This document shows positions 11,737 to 24,715 of a stretch of 60,000 nt of DNA, one piece after another. Every line of letters begins with the position of its first letter. The first letter of the stretch is position 1. Below the pieces are notes generated by a model. That model worked only from the letters and a program-made list of their open reading frames with translations. It did no database searches and was not told the DNA's origin. Location of the stretch: NCBI GenBank assembly GCA_903813345.2, contig CAIIXF020000010.1, forward strand, positions 16,381,181 through 16,441,180. Direction: 5' to 3'. This DNA comes from Owenia fusiformis (taxonomy: Eukaryota > Annelida > Polychaeta > Sabellida > Oweniidae). Made by a program: the position numbers and the translations under genes.

Positions 11737-14329
11737 TGTAGGTTTGAAAACAAGACGTACGTTTATTTCAATACAGTTTTAGAAACATTAACCTCTGATA
11801 ATTGAAGGATTTCCACTTCTGAAGCGCGACTAGATCTAAGAAGTTCATTAATCAAGACAGATACCCTGCGTGCAGAGTCTAGTTAAACTAAGACGAAGCT
11901 CTCCTTTAAGAAGTGAAGTCAAACGAATGCAAAGGGTACAAGACAGTGTAAACCTTTTAGATATATGTTAGACAATGTACACGCCCCGTGTGGAATCAAC
12001 TAAATGTTACATTTTGGATTTCATTGAGATCCTGTCATAGTCCTAAAATTTATTTTTCTGGAACATCATTTTTTCAACACTGATACAAATTTCCCTGACA
12101 TTTCCATGACATGTCTACAGTTTCAAAATTCCAGGACTCTTTGGCCCTTTTTGACCTTATTTTAAAATTCTCTGACATTTCAGGCACTTGGAAAATTAAA
12201 TCAAAACCCTGACATTTCCAGGTGTGTACGAACGCTGGAATTATTCTTAAAATATCCTTCAAACAAAAGGGGAAAATGCTATGCACAAATACTCTAATTT
12301 AGTTTGTAGTGTAATGCGTTGTATTACCTTGCATTGCATTGTATTGTGTATTTATTTGAGTGTCCGTTGACGGTAAAGAAGGCATTTAAAAGTTATTTGT
12401 GAAACTTAATAAACTTAATAAACAATACTGAAGCGGGAACGTTCGTCCGGTTCTTATATTGAGACTGGGAGAGGAGAATAGTATAGCGGGAGGGGTTAAC
12501 AAGAGTAATTTCTACCAACTCTAAAAGTCAGAGTCATGTAGCGTACCTTCCACATATGAATCCAATGTGTTTCAATAATATATTTCCAGTATAATTAATT
12601 CCTTTAGTAAATTAGTACAATATAGCTTTGTACATTATATCTCCGGTAAATCTGAATGCTCATAAACTATAAATCTGTAGAACGTGTAGAGAGTTGTAAA
12701 ACTGTGTAAATCTTGTAAAGGCTAAAATCTGTTCTCTCGCACCTAGTGATGACACCTTATACTGTATTTTCCTACCCTTCTGAGCCAATCATGTCCATTC
12801 TCAGTCGAACGAATCATGATTGACAACAAAGGGCAGTCTTAACCAAATAAAATGTCATCCCAAAGGTGCTCACTGACCAGGCACGTGTCCGTAAGATGAT
12901 GAACTAATGGAACGTTAATTAAAAGAAACACAGTAATGAAAACTATATGATCGTTCTGCTACAATACTTTAACAGTATTCTGTTATGGCAAAGTATATTT
13001 CATTTTTTCTCTTGTTCTCTACAATCTGCGTTGAGGACACTGAAGCATATGTCTGTATTTTGTTGGTGGGGAACAGCGTATCCTATCGTTCACGGAGCAA
13101 ATTCAACTCTCGTTCACGAGTACCTTGTTTTTGGGCTCTTGTCCCAAAGATAACGATTGTATAAGGTTGCATAATCAGGATTATGAGCTTTCATGTTCTC
13201 ATAGTTACATCTGTTGTAAAACGAATCTTGTCGCAACCTCTGCGAATCACGACAGCATAACATTTGAATCACGTTGACATCATTGCAAAATTAGGCTAAA
13301 TATGCTAAGTCAAGACGTTAATTAGCCCATGAAAGTTCATGGGTAACTTGAGAACTACAAAATACAACCAAATACTTTTCGAACGTACAATAGCAATATT
13401 TCTCACCTAACGTCTTCATAGTTTTAGGAACGTATTTTAAACGCATGATAGCCAAATATATCAAGATACTATATCTGCCTAAATGAAGTTATCTAGTGTT
13501 TACAAAGTTTTGAAATATATTATATCCAGATCCATCAGAAATTAACTTATCCATTTACATTACTTTACTGGTTCTAGTATCTTGCATGACTCGTTCATAA
13601 GAATTCTTTAATTCTACCTCGTTCCCAATACGTCCTCAGACAGACAAGAAATTGAAGTCACACCCGTTTGTTTGCGTGGCATATTTATACGTATACGCAC
13701 TTTCTCTGATTATTGTCAAACAAATACATTTCAGGAGAAGAACATAAAAAACAAATGCCTGAAACGAATGCCGAAACATAAATCCCAAGTGATTAAGTAT
13801 AGAATGTTTTATTCTTTTACGATTTGATAAGAGACCGAGACTAAGAAATTAAATGCGACGAAATATTTTGACAACGTAATTTGTATACTGTTTTATTCTT
13901 AAAGTTCTATGCGATAAATTATTTTATCTGTTTCAAAATGTTTCATTTTATTTTGCCTATATAAAAGAGATTGAAGAAGATAAGATAAACTGTTCCGTAA
14001 TATATATTGTGTTTTAATAACCTTTTTTTTAGAATCACAATGTAAAATAAATCTCCCGTTCCTGCCATTCTGGTAACGCCATGCAATGGATGCAATTCAA
14101 AGTGAGAGAGAGATCTATGAATAACAGAATGCGTCCATGCCATTAATTTGGCCAAATACATGGCATGAAACTGACGTAAGTTTAAGTAAGCTACGCCCCC
14201 CGCTTTCTCTGGTAAATTATGACTTTATTTTTCGGAGTAATGGGTTTCGGACAACTGGGTTTCGGAGAACTGGGGTGTACCCGATTACGCTTTGCACGCC
14301 GCTTTAAAATCCCGATGACTCCAGAGGTA

Positions 14330-14765
14330 GTTTAATCCGGTAGCCGACAGGCGTTTCTTGCATTATTGAATACAAGCTAACCTTATATTCGCGAATGCAA
14401 CTAACGCCTTCCGGCTACCTGATTAACCCAGTATAATATGACCAAGTCATTTAAATATGAATGGAATAGTGGCAGGTACTATTCGTATTGACATGAGTTT
14501 CCAGTAAAATAATAGGTTAATCCGGTAGCCGACAGGCGTTAGTTGCATTTGCGAATACAAGCTAAGACTATGATTTGGGAATGGAAGATTTCAGCTTCCG
14601 GATTAACCTACCATTCTATGGGCGACTCATTTAAATATGAAAAGAACCTGACAATATTCCATTAATATTTTAATGAATTGCCCATAAAATAGTAAAGTAG
14701 GTTTATCCGGTAGCCGACAGGCGTTAGCGGCATTCGCGAATACAAGCTCCTTTATTTCATAATTT
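14330..14765. repeat. Tandem repeat of about 185 bp with hairpin-forming monomers
   Basis: The motif CCGGTAGCCGACAGGCGTT recurs near 14337, 14522 and 14707, spacing about 185 bp. In the first monomer an inverted copy (AACGCCTTCCGGCTACC near 14402) pairs with it, so 14333-14427 can fold into a hairpin with arms of about 40 bp. The monomers also share an ATTTAAATATGAA segment. Non-coding; probably a MITE-derived satellite nested in the large element. Confidence 0.7.
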
Positions 14766-15569
14766 GGGAAATATATATTTTCACAATATTGAAATAGATG
14801 GTGGTTCAAAGTGGAATACATATCATACAAGTGTCACAGATATTTTTAGTGCATATATGGTCTGTCTTTGCATGACTTTGTAGAACATATCAAAACCCTG
14901 GGATCCACAGGGTAACAGTAAGTACATTTCGTTAGATCTTCCGAAGTTCATGCTTCAAAGTTGTCAAAGTTGTAAAAGGGTAATCCTTTTTTGAGTACGA
15001 AAGCGTACTTTTTGTTCAATAGCCTTTCCCAGCTGCTAATCTTTTGAGTGCATCGTGCATTCAACGAATTGTATTCACTTATTAACCAATCAGTGCCAGG
15101 AACAAAATGCACGCTTACTTTTTGGGCTAAGTTTAGTGTTTTATGAAGCATGCTACATACAAATGTTACGCTTTTGCTCATTTACTTTGAGAACTATCTA
15201 TAGGTACACATTACCAATTGACTCCTAGATTTGAGTGAACAAGTACCTCGTATTTTTCATTTTTCGATATTTTGAGATTTGTTGGCTGATGAGTAACTTG
15301 ATATTTTATGTCTAAATATATTAAAGTGGTTAATAGTAATAGTTTTATTGTACACCATAAACTGTTAACGTTTTAGAATTGGGACACAATATATGATTTG
15401 ATAATAGAACAATACATGTATATGTCTTACTCTAAACTCGGTGGTTTGTTTGTTAGTATGTTTTCTTAACAGCTCAATAACTGTTGTATTAATAAGGCGT
15501 TATACTATGAAAAAAAGATTGAACGATGTAGGCATAGGCAGAGGGAGTATCACACTACCCTACCACGTG

Positions 15570-15779
15570 AACACATTTAAAAAGAATACAGGGTACAGTT
15601 AAGTTGCAAATAGAGCGGGTATTCTTTGTCCTTTTCCATAGGACTTTTCTGGTGATAGTGCGTTGCAAACTGCTCGATGAATCTATACAATGTAAAATCT
15701 AGTATTCCTCCAGAACTATGGAAATAAACAAAGGTCCTCCATTTGCAACTTCACTGTAGCCTGTATTCCTTTTAAAGAA
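15570..15779. mobile_element. MITE-like inverted-repeat element of about 210 bp nested in the large element
   Basis: The left end TTTAAAAAGAATACAGGGTA and the right end form an imperfect inverted repeat. It continues inward with complementary GTTGCAAAT and ATTTGCAAC segments, so arms are at least 45 bp. No coding potential. A second TACGGGCTACAGTA-like remnant lies just outside the right end. Family unknown. Confidence 0.5.
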
Positions 15780-18415
15780 ATACGGGCTACAGTATTGGGG
15801 TATAGTAGTTTGATTTTTCAATATATCACTAATCTAGCTTCTTTCCTTGAAAAAACATGAGTTTTGATGTACGTATATCAAACATGGGCCACTGCACTAT
15901 ATTGAACCAGGGTGCCGGTGTTACATAATGTGATTTTATGGGCCATCATACAACCACCTCTTGCCCACTTTATTCATGTTTTGGATTACAGTTTATACAC
16001 AATGCATACACAGCATGAAACAATCATTTCTACTTGTGGATTAGATTTGTATACATCTCTTTGTGAACTGAGTGTTATGTTCAATATGTGAAAATATCAT
16101 GGACTTAAATTGTACTTATATTTATAACCTGACCACATTTGCATATGTTCAACAACTGACTGAGTGATCGAGTTCATCAAACAATGTTCGTAATAGAGGT
16201 CATGAACTTTGCTTTATTCATAATCCTATTTCTGCAACTGACTCATATTATGCATCTTATTATATAATATTATATGATTTATTTTGATTAGCAGTGTCTC
16301 ATAAGCCATTGGTGGCTCGAGGCTTTTTGGATGATTGTACAGATGTATATGTATGAAATTAAGCATGCGACACTTAAATAAAAAACAATACAATATTAAG
16401 CTTATAAACTTGCTGATCATATGATTTTAATATTTTAATACTACATGATACTCATATCAAAATACCAATGTATTTGTGAACAACTCTTACGTTTGATATT
16501 GTACGAATTTTCTGATTTGCTGTAGTAGTCGTAAATGCAACATATAACAATGTTATGTTACTTTGTGTCATATGAAAAATAAATTCGTACAAAGATGAGT
16601 TTTATTTCGTTTGTTATTCAATGTAGAATAAACGTTGTACATTATTTCATGTATAGGATATTGACAATAATCAGACTATCGTATTACAATACAGAAGAAT
16701 AAAAGAGATAATGATATATGCATTCTAATTTGAGATTGACATGCGTAAAGGTATCAATATTTTATCTAGTATTTCATTTTATCCCTCCCATCCCATCCCA
16801 CCCGCTCATCAGCAATCCCCAGAAAATTCGTTCGGTGCTTTTAAATGTTAATAGTTCGGTTGAGTTTTAAAAATAAATCTTAAGCACTTTAAATCTAGAT
16901 AAAATATTCATGATTTGATTGTGATTATCATTTCTAATTATTACATGACGGTTCCATTACATTCAATGCGTATCTAATCCTCATAGTTTATACTCGATTT
17001 TCGACAGGTAAAGGTAATATATCAACCCTCGGTCCCTACTATTTCTCGTGTAGATATATTGCATAACTTTCTCAGATATATCCTGTATATTAAATACATT
17101 AAATAACATTATATATGTTAGTCTCAGCCTAGACAGTATATATATCAATTTTATTGGATAATGCCATGGGCTTTCCCACGATAATGCGTAAATTCGAATG
17201 AACTTGAAATGAAATTCAACATCCAAAATGTGTTAATTTGATCATCCACCGTGTAACTAAAAGCATATTCATGGCCTATTTGCCTTAAAATACGATTGTG
17301 ATTATGATTTCGAATTCTGTTCTCCATATGTAAAATCTAGAAACATAACAGAGTTAAGTTACACGAAATTCAGCTGACTTGAACATGAAGTCTTGTCAAT
17401 TTACTTAATCGTTGATTGATTTCTAGGTTTATTAGAATTAAAAGAACGAACGTTTCATCAAACGAGTCCTATATTCAATATCTATTCGTTGGGCCCATTC
17501 TTTAAAGGTAACTATATTCTTTTAACTTTAAAAGTATCTGTTTAGTGCTACTTTAACATATATTCATTATTTTTATCCGCACAACAGTATCAAACGTTAA
17601 TGCACAACTAGCCATGCCAAGACATGGCCACTACCCTCGTCCAAAGTAAAATACAAGGTCCTCATTCTTTAATGATTATGTTTCAATTGATTTAGTTTAG
17701 TGATTTAAATGTAGGAAAATGAGTCGCTGTGATGTCATATCTGGCGCAGCAATTTCAGAGTCACTGCAAAAAATTGAAACATCAGTCGGATCATAAGACT
17801 AAATAAAAAAGCTATTTAGGGATGAATAACATTCGGTGAAATCCGTGATATCGTTATATCATTCGTTAATTGTCAAAGCTGCGCCCATTTCTCGGTGCAG
17901 GCAGATATAAGGCGGCCAGACTGGGCATACACAAAATGTATTGTATGTGCTCCTTAGGTTGCACTCGGGTGCTATCAACATCGAACACACACACGTTTAA
18001 GATACACAGAGATAATTAAGGGATGAGTGACAAAGGGATGTTAAAAACAGGTGGCTATTGCAATTGATATTTTAATGTAACTTTAGTATGTAAGAATCTT
18101 TTCATCAATAAAAATAACATCTTAGATATTACAGCTACATGTACAATGTGAGTGTATTTAAAAATGTAGTACATAGCTAGTTCCATCTATAAAGATGTCT
18201 GATGACAAAAAGCTCAATTTTCCTTGATGTCGTGGTCAATGGGACTTTAACACGTGAACTAATGTTTTTTATTTTTTTGTTTTAAAGTCACTTATAGCAA
18301 ACCTAATCTAACAATTATCTCACTATATGCTTATGACATATTCATGTTTATCCCATACTTGGACGTGTTACAGGTACATAAAGCCGGTTTGTAAAAACTT
18401 ATATTTTCATCAGCG

Positions 18416-18476
18416 GGCAGATATAGCTATACGTCCCGCTCTGAGCGGGCAGATATAGTATATCTGCCCGCTACGT
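18416..18476. repeat. Short palindrome cluster (AGCGGGCAGATATA)
   Basis: The perfect inverted repeat AGCGGGCAGATATA / TATATCTGCCCGCT with a 1-nt centre lies at about 18447-18475. A second GCGGGCAGATATAG copy sits about 33 bp upstream. It is inside the central non-coding part of the 10.56 kb element. Confidence 0.7.
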
Positions 18477-18760
18477 CATAATCGCCGCTCGCATATTTGT
18501 TCATAATTTGTAACGTTCGCGTTATGACTGTACACGACAATGGAGAAAACACAAACAATCGGGATCTGTTTGATGGTTTAAAAAGGGAAGGAGCATCCAC
18601 TTAATCAATCAAAAATTCGAGAAAATAAATGGTGGAATATTTGAGGGAACAGGAAAACCCGCCCACGGCCAAGAAAACAAAACTGGACATGAATATTCTA
18701 AAATATTTCCACGATTGAACAATGTGAACCAGATGACCAAGATTGGTATGGGATAAACAT

Positions 18761-18902
18761 ATTATCCTATAGTCGGTTCAGGATATTGGGATTATCCCTT
18801 GGCCAATATAATATATTTTCCCTCGGGACCTACGGCCCTCGGGCAAATATATTATATTGGCCTCGGGATAATCCCAATATCCTGAACCTCATATAGGATA
18901 AT
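18761..18902. repeat. Large hairpin, arms of about 67 bp
   Basis: The sequence from ATTATCCTATAG to CCCTCGGG is followed after an 8-nt loop by its near-complement, ending CATATAGGATAAT. Only a few mismatches separate the arms. It probably represents a small foldback or MITE element nested in the large transposon. Confidence 0.8.
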
Positions 18903-19398
18903 CTCTATATACGTTGTTTGTCTTTTTTTCAAATCAACCCACGGAAATATGCAATACACCAAGTTAAAAAAGTGGTACGAATCATAAAAGCGACGTTGGG
19001 TGTTTCACTAGTATTTTTTATATGAAAAATCCAGAAATATTACCCAAATTAAACTATGACTATTCAAAAGAAGACATTCAAATCTATATTATGTAAAAAA
19101 ATCAAATTTGTCCGAAGCAGGGATAACGCTCAATTAGAGTGACGAACTTTGTTCTCCAAACCGAGAATGGTCTTTTATGAAAAAAGTTATGAAAACACAT
19201 CACCAGATCATGTAAAGCTGTTTTACCTAAAAGATCGTTTTATCTTCACCCTTCGATTGGATTTCATGAAAAAATAATTTTATGAAAAAATAGGATTTGT
19301 AGGATATCGACGCTCTAACATGTAGTTTTAATCACACGCAGGTATCTGGTTTTATTGCGTGTAGAATGTATCGATATCAGGACCGCTACATGCCAGTG

Positions 19399-20834
19399 AC
19401 CTTGCTCCTTTCTGTCGTATTAAAAAAGCAAAAATAACATATCACGGTGGGGTGCGAACCACTCGCCTGGGACTTGGTTATTCACTAGTACCATAGGCGT
19501 TCATCTATTTTGGAAACAACTGACGAGTTGTATTTACGTGCAGTCAAAAGTGAAGATCATTTTGAATTGACGCTCGGTATAAATATATAATACTTTTATC
19601 CTTTCGTATCGGTTGCACGTTAGCCTCATGGCTAACGTGCCTAGCTTCCATGCTCTAGGTTAGTCGATCGAGACCCGTTCATGGCGAATTTTTTGATTTG
19701 CTTGTTGTAAAGATATAATAAGTAGGGCAAAATCCAGAAAAAGTAGATCAAAAATACTCCAATGGAGTATAAAATTGTCACCAGGATTCCGAAATGAGAC
19801 GAATGTAAACTCGTTAAATCTCGGTAGATGAAGTAGGTCAGAAAATCCGGATTAATCCGAACAAGGTTCGGAAATCTTCGTCATAAGAAGTAGATCAAAA
19901 ATACTCCAATGGAGTATAAAATTGTCACCAGAATTCCGAAATGAGCCGAATGTAAACTCGTTAAATCTCGGTAGATGAAGTAGGTCAGAAAATCCGGATT
20001 AATCCGAACAAGGTTCGGGAATCTTCGTAATAAGAAGTAGATTAAAAATACTCCCAATGGAGTATAAAATTGTCCCCAATATTCCGAAATACGACGAATC
20101 GAATCGGCAAACTTCGGTAAAATAATGAAGTGCATAAAAACCGAAATGATCCGATGAACGTTCGGATAAAATCGTGAACAGGTGTCAGGGGTTTCCCCTC
20201 ATCTTTCCCCACATTGTTCTAAAAGCCTTATATGGATTTATCACGTAACATTCAAAATGACGTTCCTATATGGTTCTATGGGTTCGAACACGTGACCAAA
20301 TATACCAAATAAAAATTTTACCTTGACCACTGGATGGGATTTCATAGAAAATATCCAAGAAAACCTATCCTCGTGATCCTTAAATCACTTAAATTCGATC
20401 ATTTTATTTTCACCCCTTGATGGAATTTTATGAAAGAAGTCATGAAAACACATCATCATGTAAGGGTTTTCACCTAAATTAGCTCGTTTTATCTTGAGCC
20501 TTCAATTGAATTTCTTGAAGAAATATTTTATGAAAAAATATCATCATGTTATGATTTGTATTTAAATAAGACCGTTTCATCTAAATACTTGGATAATATT
20601 TCATAAAAAATGCACTTTAAAATATTTCAGAATTTGCCTTAATTTATCAATGTAATGAAAGTATAAGATTAACTCTCAAATAGCGTTCTATTTTAACCTT
20701 TTTATTGAAATCAATACAGGACTCGCTCTCTAAATATCCAATAAAAATTCAACCCTTGGATGTGATTTCGTTGGAAAAAAAATATGTCAAGTCCAGAATC
20801 AAATGATTTGTCCAGAACCTCTTAAGATCCTGTT
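19399..20834 (-). repeat. Right terminal inverted repeat of the 10.56 kb element
   Basis: Reverse complement of 10279-11736 with few differences, including the same internal tandem units (about 19740-20150). The match stops abruptly at ACCTTGCTCC on this side, which defines the inner TIR boundary. Confidence 0.9.
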
Positions 20835-21060
20835 ATACACAATTCAGTATTGGTGTGAATATATTATGAAGCACAAAGGCGCACATCACTTGAAATCTTC
20901 TGCCATGTTTGAACTGAACTTCTTCCAGTACTTCTTATTGGACATACTACTGCTTGTATTAGTTACTGTGGTGATTTCTTTGGCTGTACTATATTGCATC
21001 ATTAAACAGTTGGTACTGTGTCTTTGTAAATATAAGTCCCAGAAACTTAAGAAATCTTAA

Positions 21061-23014
21061 GATATATTATTCTTATGGCAGGCTCATGGCGGTCAGGCCA
21101 CAAGGATGAGATATATATAGCCAAAATGACGCAACTTCCGAGGAGGAGCAGACTTACTGAATACGTCTTATGATACAATCATGTAATCAAAAAATGAAAA
21201 TGTTTTCAGCTAAAAGTTAAAAAAAACTTATTCATGTTATTGAGCTTACACCTTATATTCCACATGGAGAAATTTATTGTTTAGTTTGGTCGTCTTTGTT
21301 GTCAGGCAAATTGTAGGAATTCGAATGAAAATTCACAAGGATTGGTCTTCGACATTCCTTTGTGAACCTTTCAGGAGGAAACCATAGAATGTATGATAAA
21401 TTTATGCAGCAATACTATCTTGGTTGTATTGAAAAAAGTCACACCGTCAGTTGATCAGAACGTCACACATTTGCTGATCATTTTTGGGAAGTAAATTGGA
21501 TTTTTTTTTTGAAATGAGTGCACAGTAAACTCCCTGAATAAAGGAGAAAATTAAATATTTTGATCAAAATTCAACTTGCTAATGGGCTATAGCAGAAATC
21601 ACGCCTCAACATGGAGATCACAAAAGAATGCTGCGTGCAATGTTGCTTGTAATAATGTTTTGTGGAGAGTAATAAATCAGTATTGCTATTATTTATACTT
21701 TTTTTTATTTTATATATTATGAGCTGGAATGTACAAAGAAAAACTGTACATATCTTACAATATAACATGAAATTCAACATTAACTATTGCTGTTAAAATC
21801 AATTGTTTTACAATGTTAACAAATATAGCGAATCAGATGCTATTTTTCACTGAAACTGAGATATAGATATAATCCCATCCCCCAGCATTCGATAGGGTTC
21901 TTCTGTCGTATCAGCTGGATTTCCATTTCAATCCATTAGAAGGTTTATGTGTCTTTTATTTTGCTATAAAATCGTTATCTCAATAAACAAGTTTCAACGT
22001 AACACAAATGATTTTAACAGAACTATACATAAATACATGAACTCGTGGATGACAAGGATATGCAATGTACATACAAACAATATAAAACCTAAGTCAAAAT
22101 AAATAATTCAAATAAATGACTATTTTTGGTTAATAAATTGGTCGACCCTTCTTTCCAATCTTTGATGAGATCAGCTCATGTATTCTGACATTTTTACACA
22201 AAAAGTTAAATTGATTCACTTCTAATGTCTAAAGGTATTTAAATTTCAAAACACTTTATCCTTTCATATTAAAATCAATATATTATCACTAACTAGTAAC
22301 TTGGCAATTCTATTATGAACAAATTACACATTCCCACTTGGCAATTAATAAAGATCATTTTTACACGCGACATACTCCCACTTTAAATTAACTGAAACTG
22401 AGATTTTTCTTTGAGACCTCTCCCTAAATGAAGCTAGTACACATAACATGCACTCAAAATTTAATGGATTTTAAAAACGGAATTTCAAAATCCATAATAC
22501 AAAGCTTCATCTAATACAAATAAACCCTATAAAAAATTGGTCAAGATTCCTACATCTAGATGTACAATTGATATAAGGAAGTACTTATTTTACTGCAATA
22601 TTCACTTGTTTTACAAACACAAAATCCACAACTCCTTGTTCCTCATATTCATCTGGTCTCCATTCATAAATATCATTTACATACAGAGGTCAAGGTTCTC
22701 TGGCCTATTTCCCTCCTGTACTGAACTGTAAGTGAAAACCCTTGCAAAATACATCACATGTCTTATTTAATATCAACCACAGAATGTCAAACATACCTAA
22801 GAAAAAGGTGAAGGGACAATAAAATCAGATTTTTGAAATACATATTTTTGAAATATTTCCGATTAAGTATGGTGGGTATGATTCTGCCATGATATATTTT
22901 AAAGGGGTTCACTAGAATCAATCATTCATGTCATGATAATGGATTTATTAATGATAGCTGTCTTGCTGGATCACTGAGTAAAATGAAATGAAATTACACT
23001 AAATTCTTTCATCG
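21061..23014. other. Region between UGT-1 3' end and HYOU1-2 3' end
   Basis: Convergent 3' flanks. No protein-coding exon seen. A possible UGT poly(A) signal AATAAA is at 21537-21542, and the minus-strand candidate for HYOU1 (TTTATT) is at 22944-22949. The sequence is nearly identical to 40515-42464 of the next unit and more diverged from the region after UGT-3. Confidence 0.6.
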
Positions 23015-23284
23015 TTATAATTCATCATCAGGACCATTTTCTCCATGTCCATGTTTAGTTTCTTCGGTTTCAACTTTCTCTGATTTTTCATTATTGTCTG
23101 ATTTATCTGAAGATTCTGTTTCTTTTTTATGATCAGATTGTTCTTCTGTTTTGGTAGATTCTGTATTAGACTCTGGAAGAATATTCAATATGTAAATTGA
23201 CAGATACATATAATGTTTCAAGCCTCGTAAAACTGCATTGTTTTCTAGTTAATAATGATAAAATGTTTTGATTTAGCAGTTTTT

Positions 23285-24269
23285 ATCACACCATCGGTGG
23301 GATATAGTCGTCATACTGGTCGTGGTCGTGATCGTGATCGTTCCGCTTTTTGTCATCGCCGTTTAAGGAAAACTGCTCATCCAAATTCGCAGAGATAATA
23401 GAGCATACGAAATACTAGAGCTGATTAACTTTTGGGTGGCCATCTTGTTTTCTGGCGGCCATTTTGAAGGTTTTTCGAAAAATCTTGTCATCGACATTTC
23501 AGGAAAACCGCTCATTGGATTTCCTTTAAATTTACACAAATGATAGAGGATATCAAGTACTAGAGCTGATTAACTTTTGGGCGGCCATCTTGTTTTCTGG
23601 TAGCCATTTTGAAGATTTTTCGAAAAATCTTGTCATCGCCATTTCAGAAAATCCGCTCATCGGATTTCCTTCAAATTTACACACATGATAGAGGATATCA
23701 AGTACTAGAGCTGATTAACTTTTGGGCGGCCATCTTGTTTTCTGGTAGCCATTTTGAAGATTTTTCGAAAAATCTTGTCATCGCCATTTCAGAAAATCCG
23801 CTCATAGGATTTCCTTCAAATTTACACACATGATAGAGGATATCAAGTACTAGAGCTGATTAACTTTTGGGCGGCCAGCTTGTTTTCTGGTGGCCATTTT
23901 GAAGGTTTTTCGAAAAATCTTGTCATCGCCATTTCAGGAAAACCGCTCATCGGATTTCCTTCAAATTTACACACATGATAGAGGATATCAAGTACTAGAG
24001 CTGATTAACTTTTGGGCGGCCAGCTTGTTTTCTGGTGGCCATTTTGAAGGTTTTTCGAAAAATCTTGTCATCGCCATTTCAGGAAAACCGCTCATCGGAT
24101 TTCCTTCAAATTTACACAAATGATAGACAAGTACTAGAGCTGATTAACTTTTGGGTGGCCATCTTGTTTTCTTGTTCTTGAAATTTGTAAACATAATAGG
24201 AGAACAGTTTTCCTGGTTCATAGTGTCTGCCTATTTGATGGTGTGATCTCGTTCACGTCCTGTGCCTTG
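23285..24269. mobile_element. Insertion with 145-bp tandem array and short terminal inverted repeats, intron l/m of HYOU1-2
   Basis: Absent from the same intron in HYOU1-3 and HYOU1-4, where GTTTTATATCCAG is continuous. ATCACACCATC at 23285-23295 and GATGGTGTGAT at 24237-24247 are inverted, but about 22 bp beyond the right repeat is also extra. Between them, about five monomers of 145 bp (starts of CTGATTAACTTTTGGG at 23421, 23566, 23711, 23856 and 24001; the last step is 139 bp) form the core. This resembles non-autonomous elements of marine invertebrates that carry a satellite core, but it has no transposase and no clean target duplication. Confidence 0.65.
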
Positions 24270-24715
24270 TATATCCAGAAGTCATTCTACTAGACTCGAC
24301 AAGTCTGACAAGATTAAATATGATTACTGTCAAACTAATTTGATATTCAGTGGAACCTTGAAAAATCAGTCTAAGCAAAATGCTGTAAAACTTTATTTAT
24401 ACATACCTGTATTTTTAGTTTCTGTATTAATTGGCTCCTCAGTTACAGGTTCATCTCCATTCTCTACTTCTACCTGAACATCTTCATCACCATCCTCTAC
24501 TGAAACAAACAAAAATGTATAATTCATTTTCAATGTGGTATGGAACAAAAAGGTTTCATCGGATAACATGTTGGGCCAAGACCAAAGTTTTTGTGACAAA
24601 TCTTTTTTTCAAAATTCATTGTGTCGCTCAGGAAGCTATATAACCAAACATTTAGATTATGGACATTTTGAAATCTGACAGCTTTTTTCTTAGTTGAATA
24701 ACTGGCATAATATGA

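Larger units (their letters stand above)
10279..20834. mobile_element. 10.56 kb long-TIR DNA element without substantial ORF, inserted in UGT-1
   Basis: Insertion boundaries follow from comparison with intact UGT-2 and UGT-3. Host sequence ATAC is duplicated at 10275-10278 and 20835-20838. The element starts AACAGGATCTTAAGAGG and ends with the exact complement. Terminal inverted repeats are about 1.45 kb (10279-11736 and 19399-20834) and nearly identical, implying a young insertion. The central 7.7 kb has no ORF above about 80 codons that resembles a transposase, integrase or polymerase, so the element is non-autonomous or decayed. It holds several hairpin-forming repeats, listed separately. 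A 4-bp duplication is compatible with Sola, Ginger, Chapaev or Academ type elements; the superfamily cannot be assigned from this copy. Confidence 0.9.
8747..21060 (+). pseudogene. UGT-1: UDP-glycosyltransferase pseudogene (nonsense mutation and 10.6 kb transposon)
   Basis: Exon 1 is 8747-8809 (signal peptide beginning MRVILLLVLSCFALE, donor gtaac). Exon 2 begins at 8980 after ttattgtag. The reading frame matches UGT-2 and UGT-3 but has TAA at 9499-9501 where both intact copies have TAT (Tyr). The same frame continues from 9502 through the UGT signature (FITHCGSGSSGEA) to codons for INATY near 10278, where a transposon (10279-20834) is inserted. The remaining C-terminal exon sequence, with the transmembrane segment and a KLKKS tail, resumes at 20835 and stops at 21060. 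Two independent lesions make a full-length product very unlikely. The 5' half is the most diverged of the three genes, while the 3' half is essentially the same as UGT-2. Confidence 0.9.

Noticed and set aside
20803-20834. ATG-started ORF joining the transposon end to the UGT C-terminus
   Set aside because: The first codons are transposon TIR; only the part from 20835 is UGT exon. No evidence of a separate gene.
10279-20834. Possible Polinton/Maverick or large virus-like element
   Set aside because: Length and long TIRs fit loosely, but the target duplication is 4 bp rather than 6 and no polymerase, integrase, ATPase or capsid ORF is visible.
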